From Anticarsia gemmatalis (lineage: Eukaryota > Arthropoda > Insecta > Lepidoptera > Erebidae), in contig NC_134756.1 of the NCBI RefSeq assembly GCF_050436995.1, forward strand, positions 5,208,001 through 5,272,000: DNA of 64,000 nt, written 5' to 3'. Both the position numbers and the translations under genes were made by a program. The notes under the pieces were generated by a model, which saw nothing but the letters and a program-made list of their open reading frames with translations, did no database searches and was not told where the DNA came from. The stretch's first letter is position 1; each line of letters begins with the position of its first letter. Shown one piece after another: positions 23,801 to 36,290 of the stretch.

Positions 23801-24545
23801 TAGGAGAACGTCTTGTGCAATGCTCAAAATCGAATAATTTATTATGTTAACAAAACGCTGCGTTTGTTTTACGTTAACGATTGTAATCATTTTGTGTTTT
23901 GCTCGGACTGAGAAAATACAAATATTTACATAGGATTGCACGGTAAAGGATGGTTACTCATTACGCCGACTTGTGCACGGGTGCAACGTATTACGTGCAT
24001 TATGTATGGGCTAGCTCACTTGGCGACGATGACTATCTCGACGATATGGCAGTTGCCATTTTAAAATAAAGTTTATTGGAGAAGCCAGGACTGGTTTCGT
24101 CGTTAGTAGGTGTTATAAATTAATACCGCTACTTATCTCAATACAGAGTTTCTTCTTCGTTACTAGTATCTTGCCCCTACAATCTGTTTTAACACCTACA
24201 GAAAATCTCTCGCAAGTAATCGCGTAGGCTAAACTTGTCCTCTCGCGTAGGACAGTAATGAATTGATATCAATTTATAATTTATTCCGAAATCAGAATGG
24301 AAATAAATGCAGTGGCGCCTATTATGTGGAGTTTATATTTACATAAGTTATGCGCAGCCTCAATCAGTATTCAAATCGAGGAGTTTCTATTGAAAAGTAG
24401 TTAGCAGTTTTAAAAGGAACTTACACAAAAAGTGAGAAGAATTTGCATAAACTCGATCTTTACCTGAAATAAAAGAAAATTTAATGTTTGAGGTTACATT
24501 TTATGAAATATTAGAATTAAATTGATTTAAAAAATCATGTTATAT
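20890..24545. other. Noncoding stretch, no gene recognised
   Basis: AT-rich DNA. Patches at about 22440-22740 and 23450-23700 are richer in G+C and in mixed sequence (for example GAGCTCCGGCCGCCGGAGG near 22577) than their surroundings, and could be conserved regulatory DNA. I cannot test conservation from one sequence. No open frame carries a known motif. Confidence 0.5.
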
Positions 24546-24680
24546 TCGCACGATTCTGTACAGTCGGTACCATCGAGTATCTTAAGTTTGACATTTGAAA
24601 TGTTCTGCCATAATAGTTCCTGCAGCTCCCGCTAGCGGCGCGGACCAGATTTTCATATATTATGGATAGAATCGAGCTAC
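24546..24680 (+). mobile_element. MITE-like family M1, copy 2
   Basis: Inverse orientation to copy 1. It begins TCGCACGATTCTGTACAG and ends GAATCGAGCTAC, with the shared internal blocks ATCGAGTATC, AGTTTGACATTTGAAATG, CCCGCTAGCGGCGC and AGATTTTCATA. More diverged than copy 3 in the middle. Noncoding. Confidence 0.65.
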
Positions 24681-26067
24681 TGTACATTTAGTAGTCTAGG
24701 AGTTAATGGATAAAACGGTGTATCGGGTGATTGATTACTAATACCGAATTAATATATCGTTGGGGCTTTTTGTTAAGGTGTTGGTGTTGCCGATTAAATG
24801 GCAAGTGTTGATCAAATCTAAGGTCATGTATTTAGGCAATAATAAAATAGTATAATGTCATACAGCTATGTAGACTATGACCTCAAGTTAAAAGCTCTTG
24901 GGTAAAAAATGTGACAAAATGGATAAAAAATAACCATTTAGACAAACACGAGTCACCGATCACAGGATCTCCAATGTCTATTATGTGACTTAGAAATCTG
25001 AAACACGATCGAATGCGTATCAACATATTTGTTTGACATTTAAACGATACTTGGAAATGCGTGAAAATTCATACTTTTAAATTACGGTATGATATTGTAT
25101 TATACCAAGCCATCGACATTAATCAACAAGCTTTAGCAGTTTTACACGCAAAAGTAAACAATTTCTTCAATGTCAAGACCTCGAATGATCCGTGATCATA
25201 CCTAATATAAAAGTTTCCGATTGAATGGAATCTAAATCAAAAGTAATAGGTTTATGCTTTTCAAGAACAACATCTCAGTTTATAAAAATAAAGCTTCTTT
25301 TTATGTCTAGACTAAAATAAGTACTGATCAAAGTTGGTAAAATACGATTATATTTTCATTTTACAGACATTATTTTTCATATTGGAGAAGTATTCAACTG
25401 AGAGTTAGTTTATTGGATACATTACTTACAAATCTTAAATAAACTTTGGTAATATAAAAGTAGCATAAAAATAATAAATAATTTAGGATGGATACTCTAC
25501 CAAGCACAATTATTTCTTTAAAAATTTTACATCCAAATTCTAATATCCTGTATTCATGATCACGTTAAAAAGAAGTAAATAGCACATATAGATGTTTTAT
25601 GACTATAAACTTGTAATAACTATAATTATATTGAAGGTAAAATGTCCACAAATGTGGCTAACTGGCCAACGACCTCACAGGAAGTATGTAATAGGTATCT
25701 TTTAGGTATTAGAAGTTATCATAACGAATAAACATCTTTATATAATAATAATAAAATATACAACGAACTATGAAAAAATAGACAGCGTATTAATATCAAT
25801 TAGTTTCCATTGTTTTCCTTATTGAATCACGCAACTGGATTGTGTTCGTAAATACTCTTTATCAATATCATAAAGAAGAATGCGGCGAAAAGAACTGTAG
25901 TACGGAGTGATAAATCGAACCGCTATATCTCGCATGTCACTAGACTCATGCATACAGTTCCAATATTTCAATGTTGTTACGAAACCAGGAAGATAGTCGT
26001 AACAATTTATTACCAGTTACAGATATAAAAGTAGTAAAACAAACATATAGAAAAGAAAACAACTAAC
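24681..26067. other. Noncoding stretch, nothing recognised
   Basis: Strongly AT-rich DNA with no open frame above about 60 codons and no repeat that I recognise. Confidence 0.6.
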
Positions 26068-26290
26068 CTGACAAAACAAGCAGAATATCCGATTATGAAA
26101 CAAAACACTGATAAAAATCTTCCACAGTTAACTCACAAGTGAACAATTCAATAACACTGACGGTAGAATAAGTTGAAAGCGTTATACTAGACTACAGGCT
26201 GAAACAGTGAGCATTGAAGATTTCATAGGAATTTCGCACGGTACGTCGCTTCCATTCGTCACCGTCGAGTAATTAGGCGAGACTGACGAC
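26068..26290 (-). promoter_or_regulatory. Candidate transcription start and 5'-UTR exon
   Basis: On the minus strand an arthropod initiator-like GTCAGTC (around 26281-26287) is followed after about 220 bases by CAG|GTTAGT, a good splice donor with the exon ending at 26068. The stretch between has only short upstream reading frames, as expected for a noncoding first exon. Two further TCAGTG motifs inside could be alternative starts. No acceptor exon or protein was linked, and such motif pairs can arise by chance. Confidence 0.2.
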
Positions 26291-28005
26291 AAACTTAACT
26301 ATGCTATCACAATACACCTTATTCCCACACACTAAAGTTGATTTTCACGTAAACAGTGATATAACGTACAGAGAAATAAGAGCGTGCGACTAGTGGAGAC
26401 GCACTCACGCAATGTCTACCGATGTACTAACTGATGAATTTGAAAACGCGTTTACTATACGGCTAAATGCCAATGGCCGGGTGGCAATGATCGATCTATA
26501 ACTAGACTATAAATAATGAGTGATATCTGGGTCAAATGAATCCCAGTGTGTACAAGTAATTATAGTGTTGTTGTATTTTGCACATGTTGCCACTGGACGC
26601 ATGTGGCTTTGAATGAACGATTTGATATGACTTGAATGAATTATGTTGCAATAAAAGACTTCCTCATTTATATTTTTTGACAACTGTTCAAATACTTTTG
26701 ATGTTCCTTATGTTTGTGAGGGCGTCTAGTTTTTGTGCGAGACTAAATATTACATTGTGTCTCTACGAAATTGAGTCATAAAAGCGTTGTAATCAGTTTT
26801 GTCTGAGTCATGTTATACATTTTATGTCAATAATGTATTCTTTTTCTACTTAGCAAACATCAGATTTGTATTATATATTATCTGTGGTGACTGTAGGCAC
26901 TAACTGTGTAAAGCTACCTCGGACACGAGCGCTCAGATACAATTTTGTCTATGATATTCTTACTTCACATCAAAAGCCGTTCCTGGAACTACGAAAGCTA
27001 TACTCAACAGACACATGTCGGCCTTTCGGACATAGGATACATGCATGACTTGCCGTTACGAGAACAATTACAATAACCGTGCCTATTCCTTCTATTCCCT
27101 ATTAAAACACCAATCGATCACGGACTTCCTGAACTTATGGTAATACACCACGCACCACTGCGACCAGGTGGCACCCTTCATGTTGTCAGGGGTAGCCAAC
27201 CGTGACTATGGCTTTCGAATATTAGGAAACCGTTGGCATATCGCGTTACATAGCGGTAGGTGAATAAAAGACTGTGTCTGATAGGTTTGTCTCGAGCTAC
27301 GTGTGGTTTCCGCTGGAAGGCATCTAGAATGGTGTCCATTGTTTTTCGGCTTTAATGATAGACTGAACACTGGATTTGGGCTATTGAATAACAAGTACTA
27401 AAACAAAGCAATTAATCTGTACTTATACATGCCTTAATTAAGCCTAGAACGAGAAAAGATTGTATTCTATAATGATTACATCTGCACTACTGCATACTCC
27501 ATTTTCAATTAGGCAGGCGGCAAAAACACTCTTGGTAGTACAGAACTATGCTTAGATAATAGCAAAATAAGCCCGTATTATCAAAACACTTAAACCCTAA
27601 TTGGTATTCTAAGAAGGTACATAAATATACCAGTCAAGTAGAACAACTCAATTGAAAATATAAGCCGTAGCCGTAGTCAGGAGCTAAATTACTACCAAGA
27701 TATTTCCAGCATAGAATTATTCGACAGATATTTCCTCCGCTAGCTAAATAACTTCGCTGCCGCGAATAGATCCAAAGGAATTCCATTCCTAGAGTATTAC
27801 GACATTAACGTTCTGAAGACTTGATGAGAAATATGAACTGAGCCGAGTGAATGTAATGGACTATTAGATTGCTAAATAAGGTGAAGATTAGAACACGTTT
27901 CGTTACAATTTAGACGAATTTGTATCAAAGGACTTCCTAATAGGTTTTGTGAGTTATTTGCCTTCTTCTATTTGTACTTGTATCAAGTTTAATTGAGTTA
28001 AATCG
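26291..28005. other. Noncoding stretch, nothing recognised
   Basis: Includes short open frames at 26866-27048 (plus) and 27206-27394 (minus) with no family signature. No tandem array, LTR or tRNA was seen. Confidence 0.55.
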
Positions 28006-28099
28006 ACTAACCCACAGTTTCTAAAGTACATTTAGCGGTAGTTATAAAAGCGGTAGAAGTGACAGTTTGAATAGATAACTGTCATGTTTATAGGTTAGT
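28006..28099. mobile_element. Palindromic MITE family M2, diverged copy
   Basis: It starts ACTAACCCACAGTTTCTAAA and continues GTACATTTAGCGGTAGTTAT, matching the left arm of the element at 20762. The right end is GGTTAGT, the complement of ACTAACC. The middle is rearranged and the long hairpin is lost. About 94 bp, only 50 bp upstream of the LINE tail at 28148. Confidence 0.65.
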
Positions 28100-28147
28100 G
28101 ATACATAAAGTTTGGGGTGATATAATTATATTTTAGGGTTGCAGTAA

Positions 28148-29183
28148 AAATCAAAATCAAAATCAAATCATTTATTCATTTAGGTCAAATATTGACACTT
28201 ATGATAGTCGTTACAATTACTGAATCTACCACTAGCTCGGAAAGGGGGTAGAGCCTTATGAGAAGAGCTAGCGAGAAACTCACGGCCACTCTTTTCAATC
28301 GCCAAAAGTTTTACAATGTGGTTGATACAATAATTGATCATGCGAGGAGCTGCCAACAATCAGCGATATAGACTAAACGTCAATTAAGTTAAATTAATAT
28401 AGCTAGGTTATTTATTAGTCTCTGATCATACCGTATGTTGGGAGCACCTACTAGCATGTGATAATAAGAATATGGGCAGCAAGTGAGCACACTGGTTGTG
28501 AACATTATAAAAGAAAAAAAAGAGACAGTTTTATGAATAACATCAAATTGTACGTAACATCACCTATTTGCATCATTAATTGCCCATATTTTACAATATT
28601 AGACCTACTGCTACTGAGTTTATACAATTTATAGCAAAGTTCCCTAATTTCAAAGAATCCTAATCAAGCGAGCGACTAATCCCAAGAGCTATTGTCGTTT
28701 AGATACTCATCAATTCTGTAATAAGCCTTCCTAACGAGATGTTCCTTAACAGCAACTTTGAATTTTGGCAGGGGTAAATCCATGATGTGCTTTGGAAGCT
28801 TGTTGAAGAAACGAATGCCGAGACCTACAAACGAATTGTGCACCTTGTGTAAACGATGATGGGGACCTACTAATTTGTGTCTGTTTCTAGTGTTATAATT
28901 GTGTCTATCGCTATTTGTTGCGAAAGTCCCTAAATTTTGTTTTATATACAACAAGTTTGCAAGCACATACTGTGATGACACCGTCAGTATCCCTATCTGC
29001 CCAAAAAGCTCTCTCAAGGAGTCTCGCGCTCCTAAACTATAAATTGCACGGATAGCTCTTTTTTGAAGGACAAAAATAACATCTATATCAGCAGCCTTAC
29101 CCCACAGTAATATACCGTAAGACATGACGCTGTGAAAATAACTAAAGTAACAAAGAACTTTACGAAAGCATATACCTAACCCA
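28148..29183 (-). mobile_element. 5'-truncated non-LTR retrotransposon (CR1/Jockey-like LINE)
   Basis: The minus strand carries the last part of a LINE reverse-transcriptase ORF (28676-29183), then about 500 bp of 3' UTR. It ends in a short tandem tail read on the plus strand as AAAATCAAAATCAAATC at 28148-28165. Loss of everything upstream of the RT C-terminus is the usual product of incomplete target-primed reverse transcription. The left border near 29183 is where the open frame and protein similarity end. A 132-bp part of it (28771-28902) also occurs inside the LTR element at 10580-10706. Confidence 0.85.
28676..29183 (-). pseudogene. LINE reverse transcriptase, C-terminal fragment
   Basis: Open from just after a stop near 29184 to a stop at 28676, about 168 codons. 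Read in order: CYFSYFHSVMSYGILLWG, then LQKRAIRAIYSLGARDS, HNYNTRNRHKL, and GLGIRFFNKLPKHI near the end. This pattern (YGI.LWG, then LQKRAIR.I, then YNTR and F.NLP) is the C-terminal thumb and tail of CR1/Jockey-superfamily reverse transcriptases as I know them. The catalytic palm (YxDD) and the endonuclease are missing because of 5' truncation, so the fragment is not functional. The reading frame itself is unbroken, which suggests a fairly young copy. Confidence 0.85.
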
Positions 29184-32100
29184 TACTAAAAAAATCAAAA
29201 CAATACTGAAACTACACGATACATTTTGGAAAGAACAGTGGATATCAATTTAAATTATTCCAAAAAAATACCCCTATATACCTATTATGATTCCCATCTA
29301 TATGTATACAAGTGTGTAGTTAATCTATATGTAACAATGTATTCATAATGTTCTAAGAAGAAGCTGTTATGTAGAAGCGTTTTTGCGCATAATAAAATGT
29401 TATAATGGATTACGAATGCGTGGAGAGGTCAATGCACTAAAACGTTATTATTGTAGCGGAACATGTGAAAAAACTTAGTGAATGAAACAATGCAGTAAGT
29501 TTTCACTTTGTTAGAGTAAATTACTGGTGTTTATGATATTATCGTCGGCAAATCTTTTAAGCTAGACTTTATTATTTTATGGCAAAACGGTTACTATAAT
29601 GATGAGGGAGAGAAAATTTCATGGAACACGCATTTTCATAAAATGTTTTGGAGTTTCATTAAAATCAGAACCCAGTATTTTACGGTCCGTTTTTGCCAAC
29701 TCTAGGGGCACAATCTAGTCTATCTGAACTTTTGGACTAAATTTTCCCGACTGAATTGGCAAAAAAATTACAACTAAAATGTCTTTCTTCAGTATTCCTT
29801 CTGACATCCGGATGCTATGAATCTCAACGTCCTGTATCGTTGAATTAATTTTAATAAATGTACCCAATCAAAAAGCTGATGGAGCGCGCCTGTAGTAATT
29901 ACTACCATATTATCTAGCTGTCCGTAGCAAAATATTACCAGATAAATATGTCTAGGTGCTGTCTTTTCGTCTGGCTTGCGGCAGTCTCCCGGCTGAATGT
30001 TTTACGACTCGCAGTAGATAAGGTGAAAATACCGCGACGACTCGAGAGATTTATAAACGACTGTTACTTTTTAAAATCCAGGCATTCATCCACCGTCTGG
30101 TTTCTCGGTAATGTTTACAAATGTTGTGTAGGTCATATAACTGTGAATCTAGATTTAGTACTTACGTTGTCTTACTGCGTTTTTAACACATTTTTAACTA
30201 GAACTGGGTATTTAAACTTTGTCGGTAACTAAATCTAGGTTTATATGCGATGTAATTATTTCGCTGGAATAACGACTACTGACTGTCGTTTATTCTGGAG
30301 CATAAAGTAATGATGGCGCCAAAAACAATTGTTCAACCACTTCAAAGAAACTGTTACATCAACTTGGGTGGCTGTATTGATTGTTAGAAAATGTAATATT
30401 ACTTTGGATTGAGACAATTTCCTGACAACTGTGAAACAGTTAGAAAATGAAGATGGGAGTAATCATTATCACTTTCTCACATCCGCAATCATGATATATT
30501 GTGCTAGATAATCCACACAACACGATGCGATCTGTACAGTATTTTTCAACACTGAATCTATGTATTGAGATTATTTATTGCGATCGTATTATCTTACCGG
30601 TTGTAATTACAAAAAAATATGTCGAAGGAGCTACGTTACAATAAAAATCTGTAGGAATTTGTAGCGCGATTTTCAGTCGGCATCCGCTAGGAGGGCTAAT
30701 GCGGTTTTCATACACTATCGATAATCGATATAGTCGTTTTATTAGCTAGCCAAGCGATATTACATATGTTATTAAACCAAACAAATAACTGCTAATCTGG
30801 CCGGTAATAACACAATTTCCACGACCGAATAGTCAGCAAAACAGTTAGAAATGAACACACGCGTTCTAATCGTAATGTATGATTACGTGTTATTATGAAT
30901 GAGCGTGATCATCGGTGCAACAAGTGCCAGTTCACCTTGAAGCCTTGAAGGTAAGTAGAGCGATGCGACCGCTAACATTGCGTTTGGCAACCGCAGAGGC
31001 CACCTGTCAAACTGTATATGAGAATCAGTTCACTCATCTCAGTATTGCTCGTGGAGTTGTTTAGTCTATGTGCAAGTTTATTAGTGCATATTTAGTTCGG
31101 ATGTTGGTAATGACAGCGAAATTTCGTAGAATTCGGTAGATTATTTTGTAGGACGTAATTGCAAAAATACGAGTTACCAGTAAAAGCTCAATGTATGAAT
31201 GTTCGCTTTGAATTTTTTTATAGTTCCTTACTATGTTAGTGATCATATTTTTTTAGATTTCTGAAATTATGATACTGGATCAAAAATAACTATTCGTCTG
31301 AGAATTTTGCATGTGCTTTCGCGTATTATAAAAAAGTAGTTTTTTACCATTGGTCTTTGACGTCCGCATTTATACTCAACATTTCATGAAAATCGATTCA
31401 GCCTCTTACCTATGTAAAGAGAATTAAGTAAGAAAGTTACTTTGGCGTTAATAATAACACTTTGAATAAGGTAAAACCGTTATTAGAAGATATTTACAGG
31501 CACTTTCGAATGTAGGAGTATGTAAATACAGAGTTATCAAAATTTACTTTAGTACTTTCACATAACTTAAAGTCAAACCTTCAGACCCAAGTCCAGTAAT
31601 GTGTAGTATCAGTCTTTATCACGTTGTGAATAACATAATACGAAAACACATTCCAAACCGCACTCCTACGTGATTAAATTATACAGTTTTATACCTTTAT
31701 ACACATTATTCGGTTCAATTTCTAGTCCAATAGTGATTTTAAGCGGCGTAATAGAATTTTTATGGTAAAGTTCGCTTTATCGAGGCATTTTTACACGCAT
31801 TCCAGATTTTTGGAATATTTCAACGCTACTTTTGAACGCAATGTGCTTTGGGAACTTTGTTTTATATCATTGTAAGTGTGTCGTAACATATTATAGCTGA
31901 TTAGTAAGCTTGGGACTTTTTACTTGATTTAGCTTTATTAATTCAATGTAGTAATGTGTAAGTGTATTTTCTCTTAAAGAGACGATTTCGAGCATTCGTT
32001 GTCACGGCAATAAAGTAAAAAACATGTGATTTAATTAAGCGTGAGGGCTAATTTGGTTAATGTTTTATTCCAAATATTTGCAGAATCTCGTTACATCTTA

Positions 32101-33221
32101 AGGCAAAGATATTTTTTTCCAATCCTACGTAAATCCGGTCTAATTGACATAACACAGTCATTGAACACGAAGATAACGGCGGCATTTTATTAAGCAATCT
32201 AATTACTACTTACATTTCTTATAATTTACATACAAATTACGTTTAACATGCTTTTTCCTGTTCAACATTTCTCACGAGCATAATTTTACAAATTGCCGAG
32301 TTCAAGGAAAGCATTGCAATTCAATTAAAGGGTTTTGTGTCGGTATTACAAAAGTGGTATTGACATTTAGGAAAAATTGCATAACTTAAACATTTATTGG
32401 TTTTAATCCTGTCGATTGTAAAGTAATAAGCTTGAGCAAGTGCGTGTAAAATAGTGTTATTTGTTTTTAAGTAACTGTCGATAAATGAGCAAGTGACTTG
32501 ACAAGTTATGTTACTGAATAATCGACCTTAACATAAATTTTAGTATTTTTCAGTCAAACATACGATTTCTTTAAGTTTTAAATTCCACACGATTGATTAA
32601 ATGATTACATACCTTTCATATTACCCGATGTTTTGATCAACTTGCATCGATCGTGGTCAACGTTGCCATGATCGTTGCAACTCGACTTATGTATATACCG
32701 CGCAAAAGACCCAAAATGCATCTTAATGCTACACAAATTAAAGCTATACCACAATGACTCTGTATTTGAGTACCAGAACATTTTTAAACAAACGGACTTG
32801 AAGCTACAAAGGCTTTACTATAACTAGCGAATCGCAACAATGTACATAGAACGTACAGACAATGTACCATCAAAGCGGGAATACGACCAGAGGCGTCTGC
32901 CCGTCATCACACAGGATCAGGCGACAGCTGTGACCACAAAGGATGTCTACGTAACAAATACACAAATACAATAGTACATGTACTCTATGATATAACTAAA
33001 GGATACTACTTGATGCACAGAACTCGTAAATGAAGTTGGTCGTAAGTTAGTTTGAGTTGTAAATGAAAGTTGGACGTTTTGGTTCTAGATAGATTTGATA
33101 TTTCGCTTCTGTTTTATTACTGTGCTACATTGTAAGTTTATAAAGGTCATAATATTTTACGTAGGTATATACTTATATGCATTTTTATACAATTTTTCTG
33201 TTGTTTGTGTTTTTAAGGTTA
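29184..33221. other. Noncoding stretch, no gene recognised
   Basis: AT-rich DNA. A possible core promoter at 31013-31044 (GTATATGA, then CTCAGTATT about 25 bases on) is weak. The frame at 29948-30232 (plus) starts MSRCCLFVWLAAVSRLNVL, signal-like, but then loses any protein-like pattern. Nothing else was recognised. Confidence 0.5.
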
Positions 33222-33492
33222 CATACGCAAAGGGTAAAAACGCTATAATAACATGTCTGTCTGTTTGTTTCTTTGTCACCGGGCCGTATCTTATGAACCG
33301 TGATAGTTGAATAGATGAAATTTTCACAAATGATGTTTTTGTGCTGCCATTATGACAACTAATACAAAAAAAAAAACAGAATAAAATAAATATTTCATAG
33401 CTCCCCAGCAACAAACGTGATTTTTTGACGTTTTATAAATAATGTGACAGAACCCTTCGTTTGCGAATCCAATTCGCACATGGCCGGTTTTT
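33222..33492 (+). repeat. Lepidopteran-specific interspersed repeat ending TGGCCGGTTTTT
   Basis: Begins around ATACGCAAAGGGTAAAAACG and contains TCTGTCTGTTTGTTTCTTTG, then CACCGGGCCGTATCTTATGA, ACCGTGATAGTTGA and TGAAATTTTCACAAATGATG. Next come an A-rich tract (33364-33375), ACAACAAACG-like AGCAACAAACGTGATTTTTT and GAACCCTTCGTTTGCGAATC, and it ends TGGCCGGTTTTT. I recognise this order of blocks from many moth and butterfly sequences. It is the strongest clue to the host order. Noncoding; the overlapping open frames on both strands are by-products. Confidence 0.85.
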
Positions 33493-35093
33493 AGATAGAT
33501 ACACCGTTCAATGACTGTATGTGGTTTTGTATACAAATCAAAACCACCAAATTCCCAGTAGTATCTACACAATTTAACAAACCCACATCACTGATTTTAT
33601 GGTATTTTAAGTGGCTTATCGATGCGCATTCAATATAAAAGCTTTCAAATACAAACCGACTGACTGTACATAATAAATTCACACATGAAAGCTTTGGGAA
33701 ACCATTTTGGATGTGCTTTTATTTTAATGTGTTTATATACACGTTAATCCACCAATTATTACTTACTTATGTTTATACATATATATGTATGTAACTTAAT
33801 CACGGAAAAATGGCTAAAAGGATTTGTATAAAATAGGAAAATTTTAAGCAGCCGTTATCATATGAGAACTTGAGATCCACCTACGTACAGTCCCGGACGG
33901 ATGACAATATTTGTTTTTATTATTATGAAGTTAAGATATCTCCAATATGACTTTCCTTGGAAATTTCAACTTCGAGACATTACAAATGATACAAAACAAA
34001 AAGGGTTCCCATGGCTAACAAACTTCGTACTGATAAAACTTCGGTATTGTTCATATTGCATGGACACCGCACCATTAATATAAGTTAAAGTTTTATTGCA
34101 TTAAACCGAGTGAACAAACTTCAGTGCAATGTAGTCTGGAAAGTAGCTAACCAATGAAATGGCCGGCCTTACTCCCGACTGAATTACTACTGTACAACTT
34201 TGATGCAATATGCTAATATGCCGTGTATTTGTATTACGTACAACGACAATATTCGCAGTTTATTTTCACACCTGAATCGAATATGTATTTGAATATGAAA
34301 ATGAACTGCAAATATTGCAATCGAATGGTAAAAACCACCACTACAAAGTTTTTACAAACTCTCGGTAGTATATGGTACATACGTGTTCAATAGCTGATTC
34401 TCCAATTTTTACATTTAACCTACTGGCATTGGTGGCAAGAATCTCCTCCCAAATGAGGGAGCAGTCAGGTTATTTTAGAATTAACTTGTGGCAAAATAGT
34501 TCTTATATTAAACTATACATTATAATAACTATTGATTTTTTTCTAGTTCTCACAACATACTTTAATATCACTATTGATTTTCCCCAAAAAATTGTCGATA
34601 ACCATTCGATATCATTCTCAATATTTCAGGAAATCAACCATTCATGATATTTTTGCCAGCTCTGTAACCCAGATTTATATACACACTAGATACGTTTAGT
34701 TTAATGTGTTTCAACAACAAATCGTAAATGTTAATTGTGATATTTAGCTTGGCAATTGTTCCGAAGTGTAATCACACCACTGAAATGTCAGGTTGCACAT
34801 CAAAGAGCAATAAATGGCAAAGATAAATTTATGATCAGGCCTACAGCTCCATTTGCTAAGCACTTTCGTAAATGGATCGCGAATATAAAAGGATAATACG
34901 AGTAGCTACTGAAGTAGCCATTTGTTATATTAGTCCAATTTTTATTTATTAACAAAAAAGTTATATAGTCAGATATAAATACCGTTATTAGCCACGGATA
35001 ACGCACCTTTTCTAGTTTTTTACTACATCATCTTTAATTAAATAAAGGTAATATATGTATAGATACGGTCAATGTCAAAAACACGTATGCGTA
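33493..35093. other. Noncoding stretch, nothing recognised
   Basis: AT-rich DNA between the lepidopteran repeat and the fold-back transposon. Open frames at 33901-34083 and 34372-34647 (plus) and 34800-35006 (minus) carry no family signature. Confidence 0.6.
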
Positions 35094-35095
35094 TA

Positions 35096-35826
35096 CAGGG
35101 TGTCCCAAAACTCAACGATAATCTGTGACCGGAAGAAAGGCCCAGTTATACCAGTTCTGGGAAAAATAAAAAAAAAATTCCATATCACTTAGTTCAGCAA
35201 TAATAGACATTTTTCAAAAAAGTTAAAATTCCACACCCTTGGTCGCATTTTCAAGTCCTGTGACCACCAATGTCACAATTTCGCTGCGTTTTTTTTTATG
35301 TCGTAATCTTTATTAAATATGCTATTAATCGTAAAACAAATTATTGCACAAAATATTGTTAAATTACTAAAAAAAGTTAAGTTTTAGTGAGTCATGTTTA
35401 ACAAAAATATCGTTAGTTAACTTTGACGCTTCATATTGAAAAAAAAATGTACTACACTACCCTTGGCAAGTTATTTCAAAAGTTGGCGCATTTAATCAAA
35501 ATTTTAAAATGGTGCAACACTTGCCACTTTTCTTGCCATTAAAAATGTTATTTTTATTTGAACGAAGCATATCCTCGCAGAGGGATCGGACGCAGCAGTT
35601 CTATTTTAAGGCCTCCTCGTACCCCCGATCTAATCAAGTAGATATTTTTGACTGGGAATGCATAAAAGATAAGGTCTATTCGAAATTAATATAAAATCTA
35701 TCAGAACTTCGCCAGAAAATTGACACAGCGTCAGAAAAAATAAATGCAAGGAATTTTGCACGACTGTGAAAAGGTCTTTTGTAAGGCGTTGCAGAGCCTG
35801 TAGTTGTGCCAGAGGAAAGCAATTAT
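35096..35826 (+). repeat. Left arm of fold-back mariner element
   Basis: Contains the outer terminal repeat, about 400 bp of AT-rich noncoding DNA, and a transposase remnant from about 35508. Compared with the right arm it has private lesions: one base lost in the CCCCCGATCTAATCAAG stretch, a TAA in place of a sense codon after AAATTAATA, and a base lost near 35766. Confidence 0.9.
35508..35826 (+). pseudogene. Mariner transposase C-terminal remnant (left arm)
   Basis: With frame changes it reads GATLATFLAIKNVIF, then YLNEAYPRRGIGRSSSI, then RPPRTPDL...VDIFDWE.IKDKV and LSELRQKIDTASEKINARNF. This matches the region from the DGA block to the C-terminus of mariner-type transposases, including the PDLxxxD motif that supplies the third catalytic Asp. 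The frameshift before YLNEAYP is also in the right arm, so it predates arm duplication. Further stops and frameshifts here are private. Inactive. Confidence 0.8.
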
Positions 35827-35959
35827 TTTTAGTAAAGAGGTAATTGAATCAATCCATAACCAATATTTAATGTAATAAACATAATAGGTAACAATAATAA
35901 AAAAAAATTGAACGACTCATCATTCTTATTAAATTTTTCTGCATAAACTAAAGCAATTC
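35827..35959. other. Loop between the arms of the fold-back element
   Basis: AT-rich single-copy spacer including an A-tract near 35900. Similarity between the arms fades into it gradually around the GKQ-coding segment, so its borders are approximate. Confidence 0.6.
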
Positions 35960-36290
35960 CGAATTGTTTTCCTGTGACACGAATACAGGCTCTGCAACGC
36001 CTTACAAAATTAAGACCTTTTCACCAGTCGTGCAAAATTCCTTGCATTTATTTTTTCTGACGCCGTGTCAATTTTCTGGCGAAGTTCTGATAGATTTTGT
36101 ATTAATTTCGAATTGACCTTATCTTTTATGTATTCCCAGTCAAAAATATCTACTTGATTTAGATCGGGGGTACGAGGAGGCCATAAAATAGAACTACTGC
36201 GTCCGATCCCTCTGCGAGGATATGCTTCGTTCAAATAAAAATAACATTTTTAATGGCAAGAAAAGTGGCAAGTGTTGCACCATTTTGAAA
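35960..36290 (-). pseudogene. Mariner transposase C-terminal remnant (right arm)
   Basis: The better preserved of the two. On the minus strand, from about 36234, it reads LNEAYPRRGIGRSSSILWPP, then RTPDLNQVDIFDWEYIKDKV, then NLSELRQKIDTASEKINARN, and ends near a GKQF segment. WPPRTPDLNQVD is the family's third catalytic block with Asp kept. The part upstream of YLNEAYP is in another frame, and the first two-thirds of the protein are absent. It cannot act as a transposase. Confidence 0.85.

Noticed and set aside
33095..33572. Overlapping open frames on both strands
   Set aside because: They fall on the lepidopteran repeat at 33222-33492 and its flanks; the family is noncoding.
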